From NCBI RefSeq assembly GCF_000969825.1, contig NZ_KQ033919.1:3174749-3238748 (forward strand): a stretch of DNA of 64,000 nt, in the 5' to 3' direction. The translations under genes and the position numbers were made by a program. Each line of letters opens with the position of its first letter. Positions within the stretch are counted from its first letter, which is position 1. This DNA comes from Parabacteroides gordonii MS-1 = DSM 23371. GTDB taxonomy: Bacteria > Bacteroidota > Bacteroidia > Bacteroidales > Tannerellaceae. Positions 17,373 through 25,349 of the stretch are shown here, in pieces. The notes under the pieces were generated by a model. The model did no database searches. It saw only the letters and a list, made by a program, of their open reading frames with translations, and was not told the origin of the DNA.

Positions 17373-17410
17373 GATAGGGGTATTTCCGAAAATCCTGTCT
17401 AAGAAATAGA
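17373..17410 (+). promoter_or_regulatory. Candidate ECF sigma promoter, copy 2
   Basis: GATAGGGGT at 17373-17381, a 14-nt spacer, then TGTCTAAGAAATAGA at 17396-17410, matching the motif at 11264-11301 in both blocks and in spacing. It ends 18 bp upstream of the second TonB receptor gene. If both are read by the ECF factor at 10736, the two receptor/DUF4249 pairs form one regulon. Confidence 0.65.
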
Positions 17411-17427
17411 TATCAACAATTAATGAG

Positions 17428-20178
17428 ATGAAGAAAGTATACCCTGCAAAACTGTTTGCCCGTGTTACAATGGTTGTAATGATGATGATGTTAGCGATGT
17501 TTGCCCTTCAGGCGCAGACAAAAGGTGCGGATGAAACACGGAAGGTTACGATGAACATGCAGAAGGCTCCTGTCCGGGAAATTCTCGACGAGATACAAAA
17601 GCAGACCGGAGTAACCTTCTCCTATGAATCATCTTTGTTGAAAGAGCTTCCGAAAACCAGTTTCAAAGCGGATGATGAAGCATTGCCGGATTGCCTGAAG
17701 CGTTTATTCGCGAATCTTCCGGTAGTGTACAAGTTGACAGGAAACGTGGTGATCCTGAAGCGTAAACCAAAGCAGGTAACGGTCAGCGGTTTTGTGCGAG
17801 ATGCTAAGTCCGCCGAATCCCTGATCGGTGCCTCGGTTTATGAAGCCAACACCCGGATGGGGACGGCTTCGAATAATTTCGGATTCTTTAGTCTGACGCT
17901 GCCGGGAGGTGATGCGACGATCCTGGCCTCTTATATTGGATATGGGAGCCGCCAGTTTCATCTCCCTGAACTGGAGAAAGATACGGTATTGACCATCGAA
18001 CTTACACCTACTGCCGCCCTGGAGGAAGTGGTTGTTTTGGGAACCAATAACAGCAAGCAATCGGTATTGAGTACCCAGATGGGAGCTTTGGAGATTAACC
18101 AGCAAACGATCCGTTCGACACCTACTATGTTCGGTGAGGCGGATATCATAAAAACATTGCAACTTACGCCCGGTGTGTCGGCCGGGACGGAAGGAACGGC
18201 CGGTATGTATGTGCGTGGCGGTAATGTGGATGAAAACCTGTTCCTGATAGATGGTAATCCAGTGTACCAGATTAATCATATCGGAGGGATCTTTTCCGCC
18301 TTTAATCCGGAGGCAGTCAGTGGAATGGACTTTTTCAAGTCGGGCTTCCCATCACGTTACGGAGGACGTCTTTCGTCGGTGGTGGATGTGCATATGAAAG
18401 AAGGCAATATGAAGGAATATCATGGTAGCGCTACTATCGGCCTGATCTCCGGTAACCTGAATTTTGAGGGGCCGATCATTAAGGATCGTACCTCGTTTAA
18501 TATTGCGCTACGACGTACCTGGCTCGATGTGCTTTCGGCTCCGGCGCTAGCCATTATTAATAAAATAGATAAAAAAGATGGAATTAAAACACGGGCACGT
18601 TATGCTTTCCATGACCTCAACCTGAAGGTAAATCATATCTTTAATGACCGGAGCCGTATGTTCTTCACACTGTATAACGGGAATGATGTATTGAAGGGAG
18701 GAAGTACTGATTTTCCGTGGGAGGGTAGTGATACAAACTACAATTATGATACCGACCTCTCTTTGCGTTGGGGGAATATCATGGCAACAGCCGGTTGGAC
18801 ATATGTGTTCAATAACCGTTTGTTTGGCAAGGTATCCGGTGTTTTTACCCGCTATCATTCGAAACTGAGGAGTACTATACACGATGTGGCAGGGAATGAA
18901 GGAGAAGAAGATTATTATGATTCGTTTAATGAAAGTACAACAAATACAGGTATTATGGATCTGGGATTGCGTACATCTTTTGATTATCTGCCGGCTTCCT
19001 CACACCATGTTCGTTTCGGGGGAGATTATCTGGTACACCGTTTCCGTCCTGAATACAATCATTCGGTGGCGTATAATAAGAGTGCAGGGATATCAACCGA
19101 GATCAATAAAGAATATGCCAACGATCTGTTATGGGGACACGAAGCAGGTGTGTTTGTAGAAGACGACTGGTCATTGTCGGAGGCAGTGCGTGTGAATGCC
19201 GGTCTGCGTTTCAGTCTGTTCAATGTACAGGGACAAACCTATACAGGGTTGGAACCTCGTGTGTCTCTTCGTTGGTTGATGGATGAAAACCTAAGTTTTA
19301 AAGCTTCTTACTCACGTATGAACCAGTATGTACACCTGATAAGCAATAGCTTTATCAGTCTGCCTACCGATGCCTGGATGCCTGTTACGCGGAAGTTGAA
19401 GCCGTTGGTCAGTGATCAGGTTTCTGCCGGTTTCTATTATGATCTCAATAAAGCATATAGCTTTTCCGTGGAGGGATATTATAAGACTATGGATAATTTG
19501 CTGGAATATAGGGATGGACATACATTTACCCCCTCTTACCTGGATTGGGAGGATAAGTTGACTGCTGGTGAAGGGCGTTCATATGGAGCAGAATTTATGG
19601 TGCGCAAAGAAACCGGACGTACGACTGGATGGATTGGTTACGGCCTTTCCTGGTCGGATCGCCAGTTTGAGGAGTTGAACCAAAGCAAACGTTTTCCTGC
19701 CCGTTTCGACAACCGCCATAAGTTGAATATTGTAGTGATGCACAAGATATCTCCGAAAGTAGAGCTATCGGCTGCCTGGTCGTATGCATCAGGCAATCAT
19801 GTGACCCTATCGTTGGAAGATTATGATTCAAGTGGAGGTCTTAAGCCACGTCCGGGAGATGGTTATTATGATTATGATACCCCAGGCTCCCATGATCCGA
19901 TCGATTATTATGAAGGGCGTAACAATTACCAATTGCCGGCTTATCATCGTCTTGATCTGGGGATTAAGATTTATCGTCCTAAAAAGAAAGGACGGATGGG
20001 GATCTGGACGATCAGTGTCTACAATGTTTATTCGCGAATGAACCCATTTATGATCTATAAGAAAGACAAGGAAGTACGTGATCCGAATAGCAGCAGTGGA
20101 TACGATTATATTCCTGTATTCAAGACTGTTGGTATCATGCCTATTATTCCTTCTGTCTCTTACACGTATAAATTCTGA
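17428..20178 (+). CDS. TonB-dependent receptor with STN domain, paralogue of the 12898 receptor
   Basis: Outer-membrane TonB-dependent transducer with the same order of parts as the receptor at 12898. A signal peptide ends near ALQAQ. An STN domain covers about 40-110 (VREILDEIQKQTGVTFSYESSLL, VVYKLTGNVVILKRKPK). A carboxypeptidase-regulatory-like domain covers about 115-190 (VTVSGFVRDAKSAESLIGASVYE). The plug has LTPGVSAGTEGTAGMYVRGGNVDENLFLIDGNPVY, and the barrel ends in SVSYTYKF. Many long stretches are near-identical to the first receptor, so a duplication of the receptor/DUF4249 pair is likely. The loops differ, so the ligand may too. No second FecR is present, so it may signal through the same FecR or only transport. 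Confidence 0.93.
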   Translation: MKKVYPAKLFARVTMVVMMMMLAMFALQAQTKGADETRKVTMNMQKAPVREILDEIQKQTGVTFSYESSLLKELPKTSFKADDEALPDCLKRLFANLPVVYKLTGNVVILKRKPKQVTVSGFVRDAKSAESLIGASVYEANTRMGTASNNFGFFSLTLPGGDATILASYIGYGSRQFHLPELEKDTVLTIELTPTAALEEVVVLGTNNSKQSVLSTQMGALEINQQTIRSTPTMFGEADIIKTLQLTPGVSAGTEGTAGMYVRGGNVDENLFLIDGNPVYQINHIGGIFSAFNPEAVSGMDFFKSGFPSRYGGRLSSVVDVHMKEGNMKEYHGSATIGLISGNLNFEGPIIKDRTSFNIALRRTWLDVLSAPALAIINKIDKKDGIKTRARYAFHDLNLKVNHIFNDRSRMFFTLYNGNDVLKGGSTDFPWEGSDTNYNYDTDLSLRWGNIMATAGWTYVFNNRLFGKVSGVFTRYHSKLRSTIHDVAGNEGEEDYYDSFNESTTNTGIMDLGLRTSFDYLPASSHHVRFGGDYLVHRFRPEYNHSVAYNKSAGISTEINKEYANDLLWGHEAGVFVEDDWSLSEAVRVNAGLRFSLFNVQGQTYTGLEPRVSLRWLMDENLSFKASYSRMNQYVHLISNSFISLPTDAWMPVTRKLKPLVSDQVSAGFYYDLNKAYSFSVEGYYKTMDNLLEYRDGHTFTPSYLDWEDKLTAGEGRSYGAEFMVRKETGRTTGWIGYGLSWSDRQFEELNQSKRFPARFDNRHKLNIVVMHKISPKVELSAAWSYASGNHVTLSLEDYDSSGGLKPRPGDGYYDYDTPGSHDPIDYYEGRNNYQLPAYHRLDLGIKIYRPKKKGRMGIWTISVYNVYSRMNPFMIYKKDKEVRDPNSSSGYDYIPVFKTVGIMPIIPSVSYTYKF

Positions 20179-20183
20179 CGATT

Positions 20184-21203
20184 ATGATAGTAAATATGAA
20201 ACCTGTTTTATTCTTGTGTATCTTGTTGTTGGCCTCTTCCTGTATGAAAGAAGTCGATCTCGAGCATCTTCGCCCTACTCCCAAGCTTGTGTTGAATAGT
20301 GTTGTTTCCAACGGAGATATACTGAAGGCTTCTCTGTCTCGTACCTGGTTTTACACGGATAAAAGGCCTAATCTTCTTTTAGAAGCCCGGATGAGCCTGT
20401 ATATAAACGATCATTTCAAGGAGGAAATGACCTTAAATATGGATGCAAACGATTATTATTCTTATGGTAATTATGTGTCGTCTTATATTCCGGTTTCAGG
20501 TGATAAGGTAAGGATCGAGGTGGAGAAAGAAGGATTTAATCGTGTTGTAGCCGAAGAAATAGTTCCATTCAAGCCTGATCTGATTTCTTTGAAGGCAGAG
20601 AGTTTCATTAGAAATGACTACAATAGTCAAGATACACAAAGTCGCTATAAAATAACATTCCGGGATGAACCTTCCGCTAGTAACTGTTATCTTATCATGG
20701 TTTACAGAGGATATCCTTATTATGAATATGAAGATTATGAAAAGCCACCCGTCTATAAAGGTCGATATACCTGGCATAGTGAATCTATAGATTATTCTTC
20801 CGACCCGGTGTTCGATAACAAGATTTCTATTCTGGATAGAGTAATGGGGAATGACTGGTTGTCAGGAAATGGTGGCCGACCTTTCTCTGACGAACTATTT
20901 AATGGGAAAGAATATACAATGACGCTGGAAAGCAATATATGGTATAGTCATAACCCAATCTTTCCCCAGCCGGAAGAGTACTTGCCTGACTCGGTCAGGG
21001 TGTATCTGTATACGATTACCGAGCCTTATTATAAATACCTGTCCGCACTGACATCTTTGTATGACGGTTCACTAAATAATGACCTGGCCGATATCGGTTT
21101 GGCAGAACCTGTCCGTGTATTTTGTAATATCGATGGTGGATTAGGTATCTTGGGGGCAGCCTGTGTGGATAGCCTTACGGTTGCTATTCCAAAAGCAAAC
21201 TAA
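20184..21203 (+). CDS. DUF4249 lipoprotein, second copy
   Basis: Second DUF4249 lipoprotein, 5 bp after its receptor gene. The lipobox ends at Cys20 (LLLASSC) and is followed by MKEVDLEHLRPTPKLVLNSVVSNGDILKASLSRTWFYTD, parallel to the first copy. Later it has FNGKEYTMTLE and YTITEPYYKYLSALTS, the same family blocks as FNGKEYAVAF and LSISEDYYNYLKV. The start could also be the internal ATG at 20196. Its end overlaps the convergent EEP gene by 20 bp. The function is unknown; I infer a surface partner of the barrel. Confidence 0.85.
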   Translation: MIVNMKPVLFLCILLLASSCMKEVDLEHLRPTPKLVLNSVVSNGDILKASLSRTWFYTDKRPNLLLEARMSLYINDHFKEEMTLNMDANDYYSYGNYVSSYIPVSGDKVRIEVEKEGFNRVVAEEIVPFKPDLISLKAESFIRNDYNSQDTQSRYKITFRDEPSASNCYLIMVYRGYPYYEYEDYEKPPVYKGRYTWHSESIDYSSDPVFDNKISILDRVMGNDWLSGNGGRPFSDELFNGKEYTMTLESNIWYSHNPIFPQPEEYLPDSVRVYLYTITEPYYKYLSALTSLYDGSLNNDLADIGLAEPVRVFCNIDGGLGILGAACVDSLTVAIPKAN

Positions 21204-22074
21204 CCGGATAATGATCCGAAATCCCTTCCAGTTCCTTGCCGTTATGAACCGTAGCGTCAATACATCTGGGAGCCAATGCAGGTGAAACCAGAATATAATC
21301 CAACCGTTCGCCGAGCATCTTCAGACGCGGATCGCCCCATTGCCATTCGTATAAAGTGGCGGCAGGATATGACATACGTTCTGCTGCCGGGACAAACATC
21401 TTGACAGGATCGGCGAAACCGATGGAGAGGAACTCCGATAAAACGGAATAATCGAACCGTTCGCCGCGCATATTACCATATTCGGGGTGGCTTTTGTCCC
21501 AACCCAGCATATTCTGCTTCAGTTGGGTGTGCGTTTCAACCTCATCAGCATCGAAAGGAGAATAGGCATTGAAATCGCCCATGACCATACACGACTCCAA
21601 CTTGTTTTCACGGATATAGTGTGTGATGGCTTCCGCTTCCTTCAGGCGGTATTTCCATTCAAACGGGCTGAGGTGTGTCACGATAATATCCAGTCCGTAC
21701 GTTTGTGCATGCAACATACCATGCCAGAAACCCTCTACCTGTTTCTTTACCACCCTGATCGGCTGGCGGGAAGTAAGCCCGACCGGATATCCTTCCTCTT
21801 TTACGATGGCTACATACGGATGCCCATAAGAGGCGGCAAGTGCTGCAAGATCTTTTTCGTTGATGTCGACAAGTTCCTCCAAAGCAACGATATCCGGCTG
21901 CTGGGCGTTCATCCATTCGGTGAAACGAGCCTGCCGTGCCGCGTCCTTCTCAAAACCGTTCCATATATTGTATGAAATAACTTTTATCGTGTTGGCAACC
22001 TTTTCCTGGCTGATCCCTTTGAATGGGAATAAAGATAACAGAAGAAGTAAACCTAGTGCTTTCAATGTTTTCAT
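21184..22074 (-). CDS. Secreted endonuclease/exonuclease/phosphatase (EEP) family protein
   Basis: Exported member of the EEP/DNase I-like fold. The signal peptide ends near FKGISQE. Catalytic blocks of the fold are visible: VISYNIWNG near the start, DIVALEEL (metal-binding Glu), IIVTHLSPF (His), MVMGDFNAYSPFD (the GDFN motif) and GISDHYPVSL (the final SDH motif). Such secreted enzymes can be nucleases, sphingomyelinase-like or phosphodiesterase/phosphatases; the sequence does not decide which. It lies downstream of the SusCD-sulfotransferase-GH130 genes on the same strand, but a 206-bp gap with a palindrome array separates it, so it may be its own unit. Confidence 0.88.
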   Translation of the reverse strand: MKTLKALGLLLLLSLFPFKGISQEKVANTIKVISYNIWNGFEKDAARQARFTEWMNAQQPDIVALEELVDINEKDLAALAASYGHPYVAIVKEEGYPVGLTSRQPIRVVKKQVEGFWHGMLHAQTYGLDIIVTHLSPFEWKYRLKEAEAITHYIRENKLESCMVMGDFNAYSPFDADEVETHTQLKQNMLGWDKSHPEYGNMRGERFDYSVLSEFLSIGFADPVKMFVPAAERMSYPAATLYEWQWGDPRLKMLGERLDYILVSPALAPRCIDATVHNGKELEGISDHYPVSLLLE

Positions 22075-22154
22075 GATAATGTGATCCTTTTTTTATTGAT
22101 CCGGTAAAGGTAATAACCCTTTTATTTATCCCCGGACTTTTGTATGAATATAAT

Positions 22155-22275
22155 TGAGCATGCTGCATGCTCGCTTCGGAACATGTCGTATGCTCGCCTC
22201 GGAGCATGCAGCATGAGTGCCTCGGAGCATACGGCATGAGCGCTCCGGCTCTAACACCATGAGCAAACCGGAGCG
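22155..22275. repeat. Phased palindrome array 2 (23-bp period, GCATG cores)
   Basis: Units of about 18 bp begin at 22155, 22178, 22201, 22224, 22247 and (partial) 22270, an exact 23-bp period. Units such as GAGCATGCTGCATGCTC and GGAGCATGCAGCATGAGT are imperfect palindromes, and the 5-bp spacers are mostly GCCTC or close variants. It lies in the gap between the EEP gene and the end of the GH130 gene. Confidence 0.85.
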
Positions 22276-22279
22276 GATA

Positions 22280-23458
22280 CTATCTTTCTTTGTATTCTTT
22301 GTTACGGTCGATCAATTCGTTAATCCTGGCGACGGATGCGGCAGACCGTAAGCCGTCTTGCGGCGTGTTCATGCAGTAGTCCACCAGTAGATCTACGGTA
22401 GAAACCGCTACATGCATCCGTGTATCGCAGGAAGCGTAATAAATGAAAACCGTTCCATCCTCATCGGCAATCCATCCGTTGGAGAACAAGACGTTGGATA
22501 CGTCCCCTACACGTTCATCCCCTTTAGGTGCCAAAAAATAGCCGCCGGGCTGTGCGATAACCTTTGTGGGGTCGTCCAGAGCCGTCATATACAGGTATAG
22601 TACATAACGAAGCCCGGCGGCACATGCCCTGACTCCGTGGGCCAGATGCAACCAGCCTTCGGACGTCTTGATGGGATGCGGACCTTCCCCATTTTTAACC
22701 TCTTTGATTGTATGATAGTAGCGTTTATCGATAATCAGTTCAGAGAGAACCCGGGCATCAGCCATGTCGTCTATAAGTGCCCAGCCTATGCCACCACCGC
22801 TGCCTGCTGCGATAAATCCATCCTGCGGACGAGTGTACAAGGCGTATTTGCCATAGACAAACTCTGGATGCAGGACAACGTTGCGTTGCTGGCTCCTGGT
22901 CTGCAGATCCGGTAACCTTTCCCAGTCGACCAGATCTTTGGTGCGGACAATCCCGGCCTTTGCCACAGCGGCGGACAGATCCCCCGGAGGAGCGTCCGGA
23001 TCATGGCGTTCACTGCAGAAGATACCGTATATCCATCCGTCTTCGTGTGCCGTAAGGCGCATATCGTATACGTTGGTTTCCGCTGGGTCGATGTCCGGTA
23101 GATCGACAGGGCGTTCCCAGAACCGGAAGTTATCCACCCCGTTCGGACTTTCAGCAATGGCGAAGAAGGATTTCCGATCCCAGCCTTCCACCCGCACCAT
23201 CAACAGATATTTACCGTTCCATTTGATCGCGCCGGAGTTCATACAGGCATTCACGCCGATCCGCTCGAGACAGAACGGGTTGGTTACCGGGTTCAGGTCG
23301 TACCGCCATTCCAGCGGGATATGACCGTTCGTGACAACCGGAAATGTATATCGGCGAACAATACTGTTGGTATCTTCCAGAGGAGTATTTTGTCGTTGCA
23401 ACAATGTTTCATACTGTTGCTGCAACGCATGTAGTCTTTGTTTAAAAAGAGTGTTCAT
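22280..23458 (-). CDS. GH130 family phosphorylase, probable 4-O-beta-D-mannosyl-D-glucose phosphorylase
   Basis: Cytoplasmic-type GH130 enzyme without a signal peptide. The five-bladed propeller blocks are present: [43 protein letters not shown] with the probable general acid Asp132, then [13 protein letters not shown] and [14 protein letters not shown]. Length (392 aa) and the Asp position agree closely with the Bacteroides fragilis mannosylglucose phosphorylase (about 390 aa, Asp131), which splits beta-mannosyl-1,4-glucose with phosphate to mannose 1-phosphate and glucose. Subfamily GH130_1 is therefore the best call, from memory and without alignment. It lies 9 bp after the sulfotransferase-like gene. 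The usual mannanase and epimerase partners are absent here. Confidence 0.85.
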   Translation of the reverse strand: MNTLFKQRLHALQQQYETLLQRQNTPLEDTNSIVRRYTFPVVTNGHIPLEWRYDLNPVTNPFCLERIGVNACMNSGAIKWNGKYLLMVRVEGWDRKSFFAIAESPNGVDNFRFWERPVDLPDIDPAETNVYDMRLTAHEDGWIYGIFCSERHDPDAPPGDLSAAVAKAGIVRTKDLVDWERLPDLQTRSQQRNVVLHPEFVYGKYALYTRPQDGFIAAGSGGGIGWALIDDMADARVLSELIIDKRYYHTIKEVKNGEGPHPIKTSEGWLHLAHGVRACAAGLRYVLYLYMTALDDPTKVIAQPGGYFLAPKGDERVGDVSNVLFSNGWIADEDGTVFIYYASCDTRMHVAVSTVDLLVDYCMNTPQDGLRSAASVARINELIDRNKEYKER

Positions 23459-23467
23459 AGATCGTTT

Positions 23468-25270
23468 TTATAGATTATCCGGATATAAAGTGATACGTCT
23501 CGCACGTTGATAAACGGCGTAAGATATTTCCAGTTCGAAAATCACTTGCCCGGTGGCCGGGTCGATTTCTACGACACGTCCGCCAGTGCTGCCGTCGCTC
23601 AGGTTATTTTCCATGCCGGGGCAGAACAGGCGGTTGCCCGTTTGCGGCAGATACTGTACCCCCGACCTGGCCGGTGCATAATATTTGTGGCCGCCTTCCT
23701 TGCCGAATTGCCATACCTGTCTGACCGTACGTTGTTCCTCGTTAACCTCATATTCGACGGCACGGCTGTAAAGCGATTGGTCGTCGAAGCGTGCCAGTAC
23801 GAAGTTGCGTCCGTACCCGTTATCGAATACCATGACATTCCCGTTAGGTAACGGGACGGCGGTATGTGCTCCCCAGGGCCAGTCGAAGTCATCCCCGCTT
23901 TTTACTCCGGCAATTACATCCGGGTCGGTGATGGGACTGCCGTCGGCGTGTAACGGTTTCAGCAACAGGTTCTGATATTTATCACGCCAGCCCTGGTGAG
24001 GTGAAATGATCCATTTCACACCGCCGGCATGGTTGAACTTGCATACTCCCTGGAAACGGATCGTTGCAAGATAATCGTTGCCTATCCCGATGAGTGCGTT
24101 GTTGTGCGCCCAATTGGATTGTGTCTGTCCGAATGCGGCTCCCGGTAGGCTGGGGTCTGTCAGTTGGTAACGGGAGGAGTCGATCATGGCGGCCAAATCC
24201 CAAACCTGTGTGATCTGGCTTTTTACCGGATCGAGCTCGATCATATAGTCGTTGTAACGGATGTCTTTCCCATTCGCCAGTTTGGCGGATATATTGCTGA
24301 CAGTGGCCAGTAACTTACCGTCCGCATTCTCGGCGACATCATGGTGGAAAGAATACCCCATCGCCCGCAAGTCCCAGCTTTTCACGATCTCGCCCAGGGT
24401 GTTTACTTCTACCAGTTTATCCCTGTAGCCGTCTCCGTGCAGGTAGTTACCGCTTTTCATGCGCGACAACCCGCAACCGATGTCTATATGGTTCAACTCC
24501 GGATGGTTCACCCAGTCGAGCGTCCAACGGATCTCCCCGTCGGCATCTATCATATAAGGGATGGCTGTGTCGGCTTCCGACTCTCCGGGGGAACTGATCA
24601 GGTTCATGCCCGGTTCCATCCGGGATATATCGGCGGTTACGACATTTGTCTTTTTAGGGAGGTTCGGGTTTTTAAGTTTCTCCGTTTGGATATGGATGGT
24701 AGAGCGGGCACGCTCTTTCCCGTCCTTGTCGGTGTAAACCAGTGTGACCTTATTCTTATAATCCGGGTATAACCCCAGGATAGTCACAGTCTGTCCTTTT
24801 TCAATGCTCTTGAAGAAATATTCGATGTCCGGCGTGCGGTGTCCATCTTTACTGTGGACAATCATTTTCATACGCCCCAGTGCCGGTAGGTTCATGACCG
24901 CATAGGCGGATAACGGGTTATACCCTGAAGGGTTGACAATCACATTGGTGACCAGCTTGTCGATCGAAGTGCCTACGCTCGGTATCGTGTAGCTGCTGCC
25001 GTCGATGAATGTCAGTATCGACTTCCATTCGTCAGGATTGGTTGTCAAGCTTTGAACGGTGTTGGCCGGAAGTTCTACGGTTTTCGTTTCGAAACTCAGT
25101 ACATAGTTGTCTCCTTCGACTGCCGAGGATTTCAACAAATCGCTTTCCTGCAACTGTGTCTGTATGGTCTGTATCGCGCCCCTGCAATCTACCTCATCGT
25201 TGTCACTACATGCAGTGACGCCCATGATAAAAGAGAAGAGCGAGAAGATATATATGCCGGATGTTTTCAT
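23468..25270 (-). CDS. Arylsulfate sulfotransferase (ASST)-like lipoprotein
   Basis: Propeller protein resembling bacterial arylsulfate sulfotransferases, which move sulfate between phenolic compounds without PAPS. A lipobox ends at Cys21 (GVTAC). An N-terminal beta-domain (about 30-230) precedes the propeller. Candidate catalytic residues are His309/His310 (SFHHDVAEN), His389 (NWAHNNAL), Arg405 (ATIRFQG) and His469 (WGAHTAVPLPNG). The 80-residue gap between the last two His matches that in the uropathogenic E. coli enzyme (His356 and His436). The gene lies between susD and a GH130 gene on the same strand, an unusual setting. A phenolic sulfate or sulfated ligand imported by the SusCD pair is possible but unproven. 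Confidence 0.82.
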   Translation of the reverse strand: MKTSGIYIFSLFSFIMGVTACSDNDEVDCRGAIQTIQTQLQESDLLKSSAVEGDNYVLSFETKTVELPANTVQSLTTNPDEWKSILTFIDGSSYTIPSVGTSIDKLVTNVIVNPSGYNPLSAYAVMNLPALGRMKMIVHSKDGHRTPDIEYFFKSIEKGQTVTILGLYPDYKNKVTLVYTDKDGKERARSTIHIQTEKLKNPNLPKKTNVVTADISRMEPGMNLISSPGESEADTAIPYMIDADGEIRWTLDWVNHPELNHIDIGCGLSRMKSGNYLHGDGYRDKLVEVNTLGEIVKSWDLRAMGYSFHHDVAENADGKLLATVSNISAKLANGKDIRYNDYMIELDPVKSQITQVWDLAAMIDSSRYQLTDPSLPGAAFGQTQSNWAHNNALIGIGNDYLATIRFQGVCKFNHAGGVKWIISPHQGWRDKYQNLLLKPLHADGSPITDPDVIAGVKSGDDFDWPWGAHTAVPLPNGNVMVFDNGYGRNFVLARFDDQSLYSRAVEYEVNEEQRTVRQVWQFGKEGGHKYYAPARSGVQYLPQTGNRLFCPGMENNLSDGSTGGRVVEIDPATGQVIFELEISYAVYQRARRITLYPDNL

Positions 25271-25289
25271 AAGCCTGTGTTTTTCAAAA

Positions 25290-25323
25290 GAAAAGGGACA
25301 AAGCGTACTGTTCGCCCCTTTTC
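25290..25323 (-). terminator. Intra-operon hairpin between susD and the ASST-like gene
   Basis: GAAAAGGG and CCCCTTTTC can pair over 8-9 bp around a loop of about 16 nt in the 79-bp gap between the susD stop and the ASST start. On the minus strand the 5' arm (read GAAAAGGGG) is preceded by A-rich sequence and the 3' arm ends in CCCTTTTC. It could be a partial terminator that lowers expression of downstream genes relative to susCD. Confidence 0.45.
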
Positions 25324-25349
25324 ATGGTCTTTAATCTTGTTTGCTGTTT

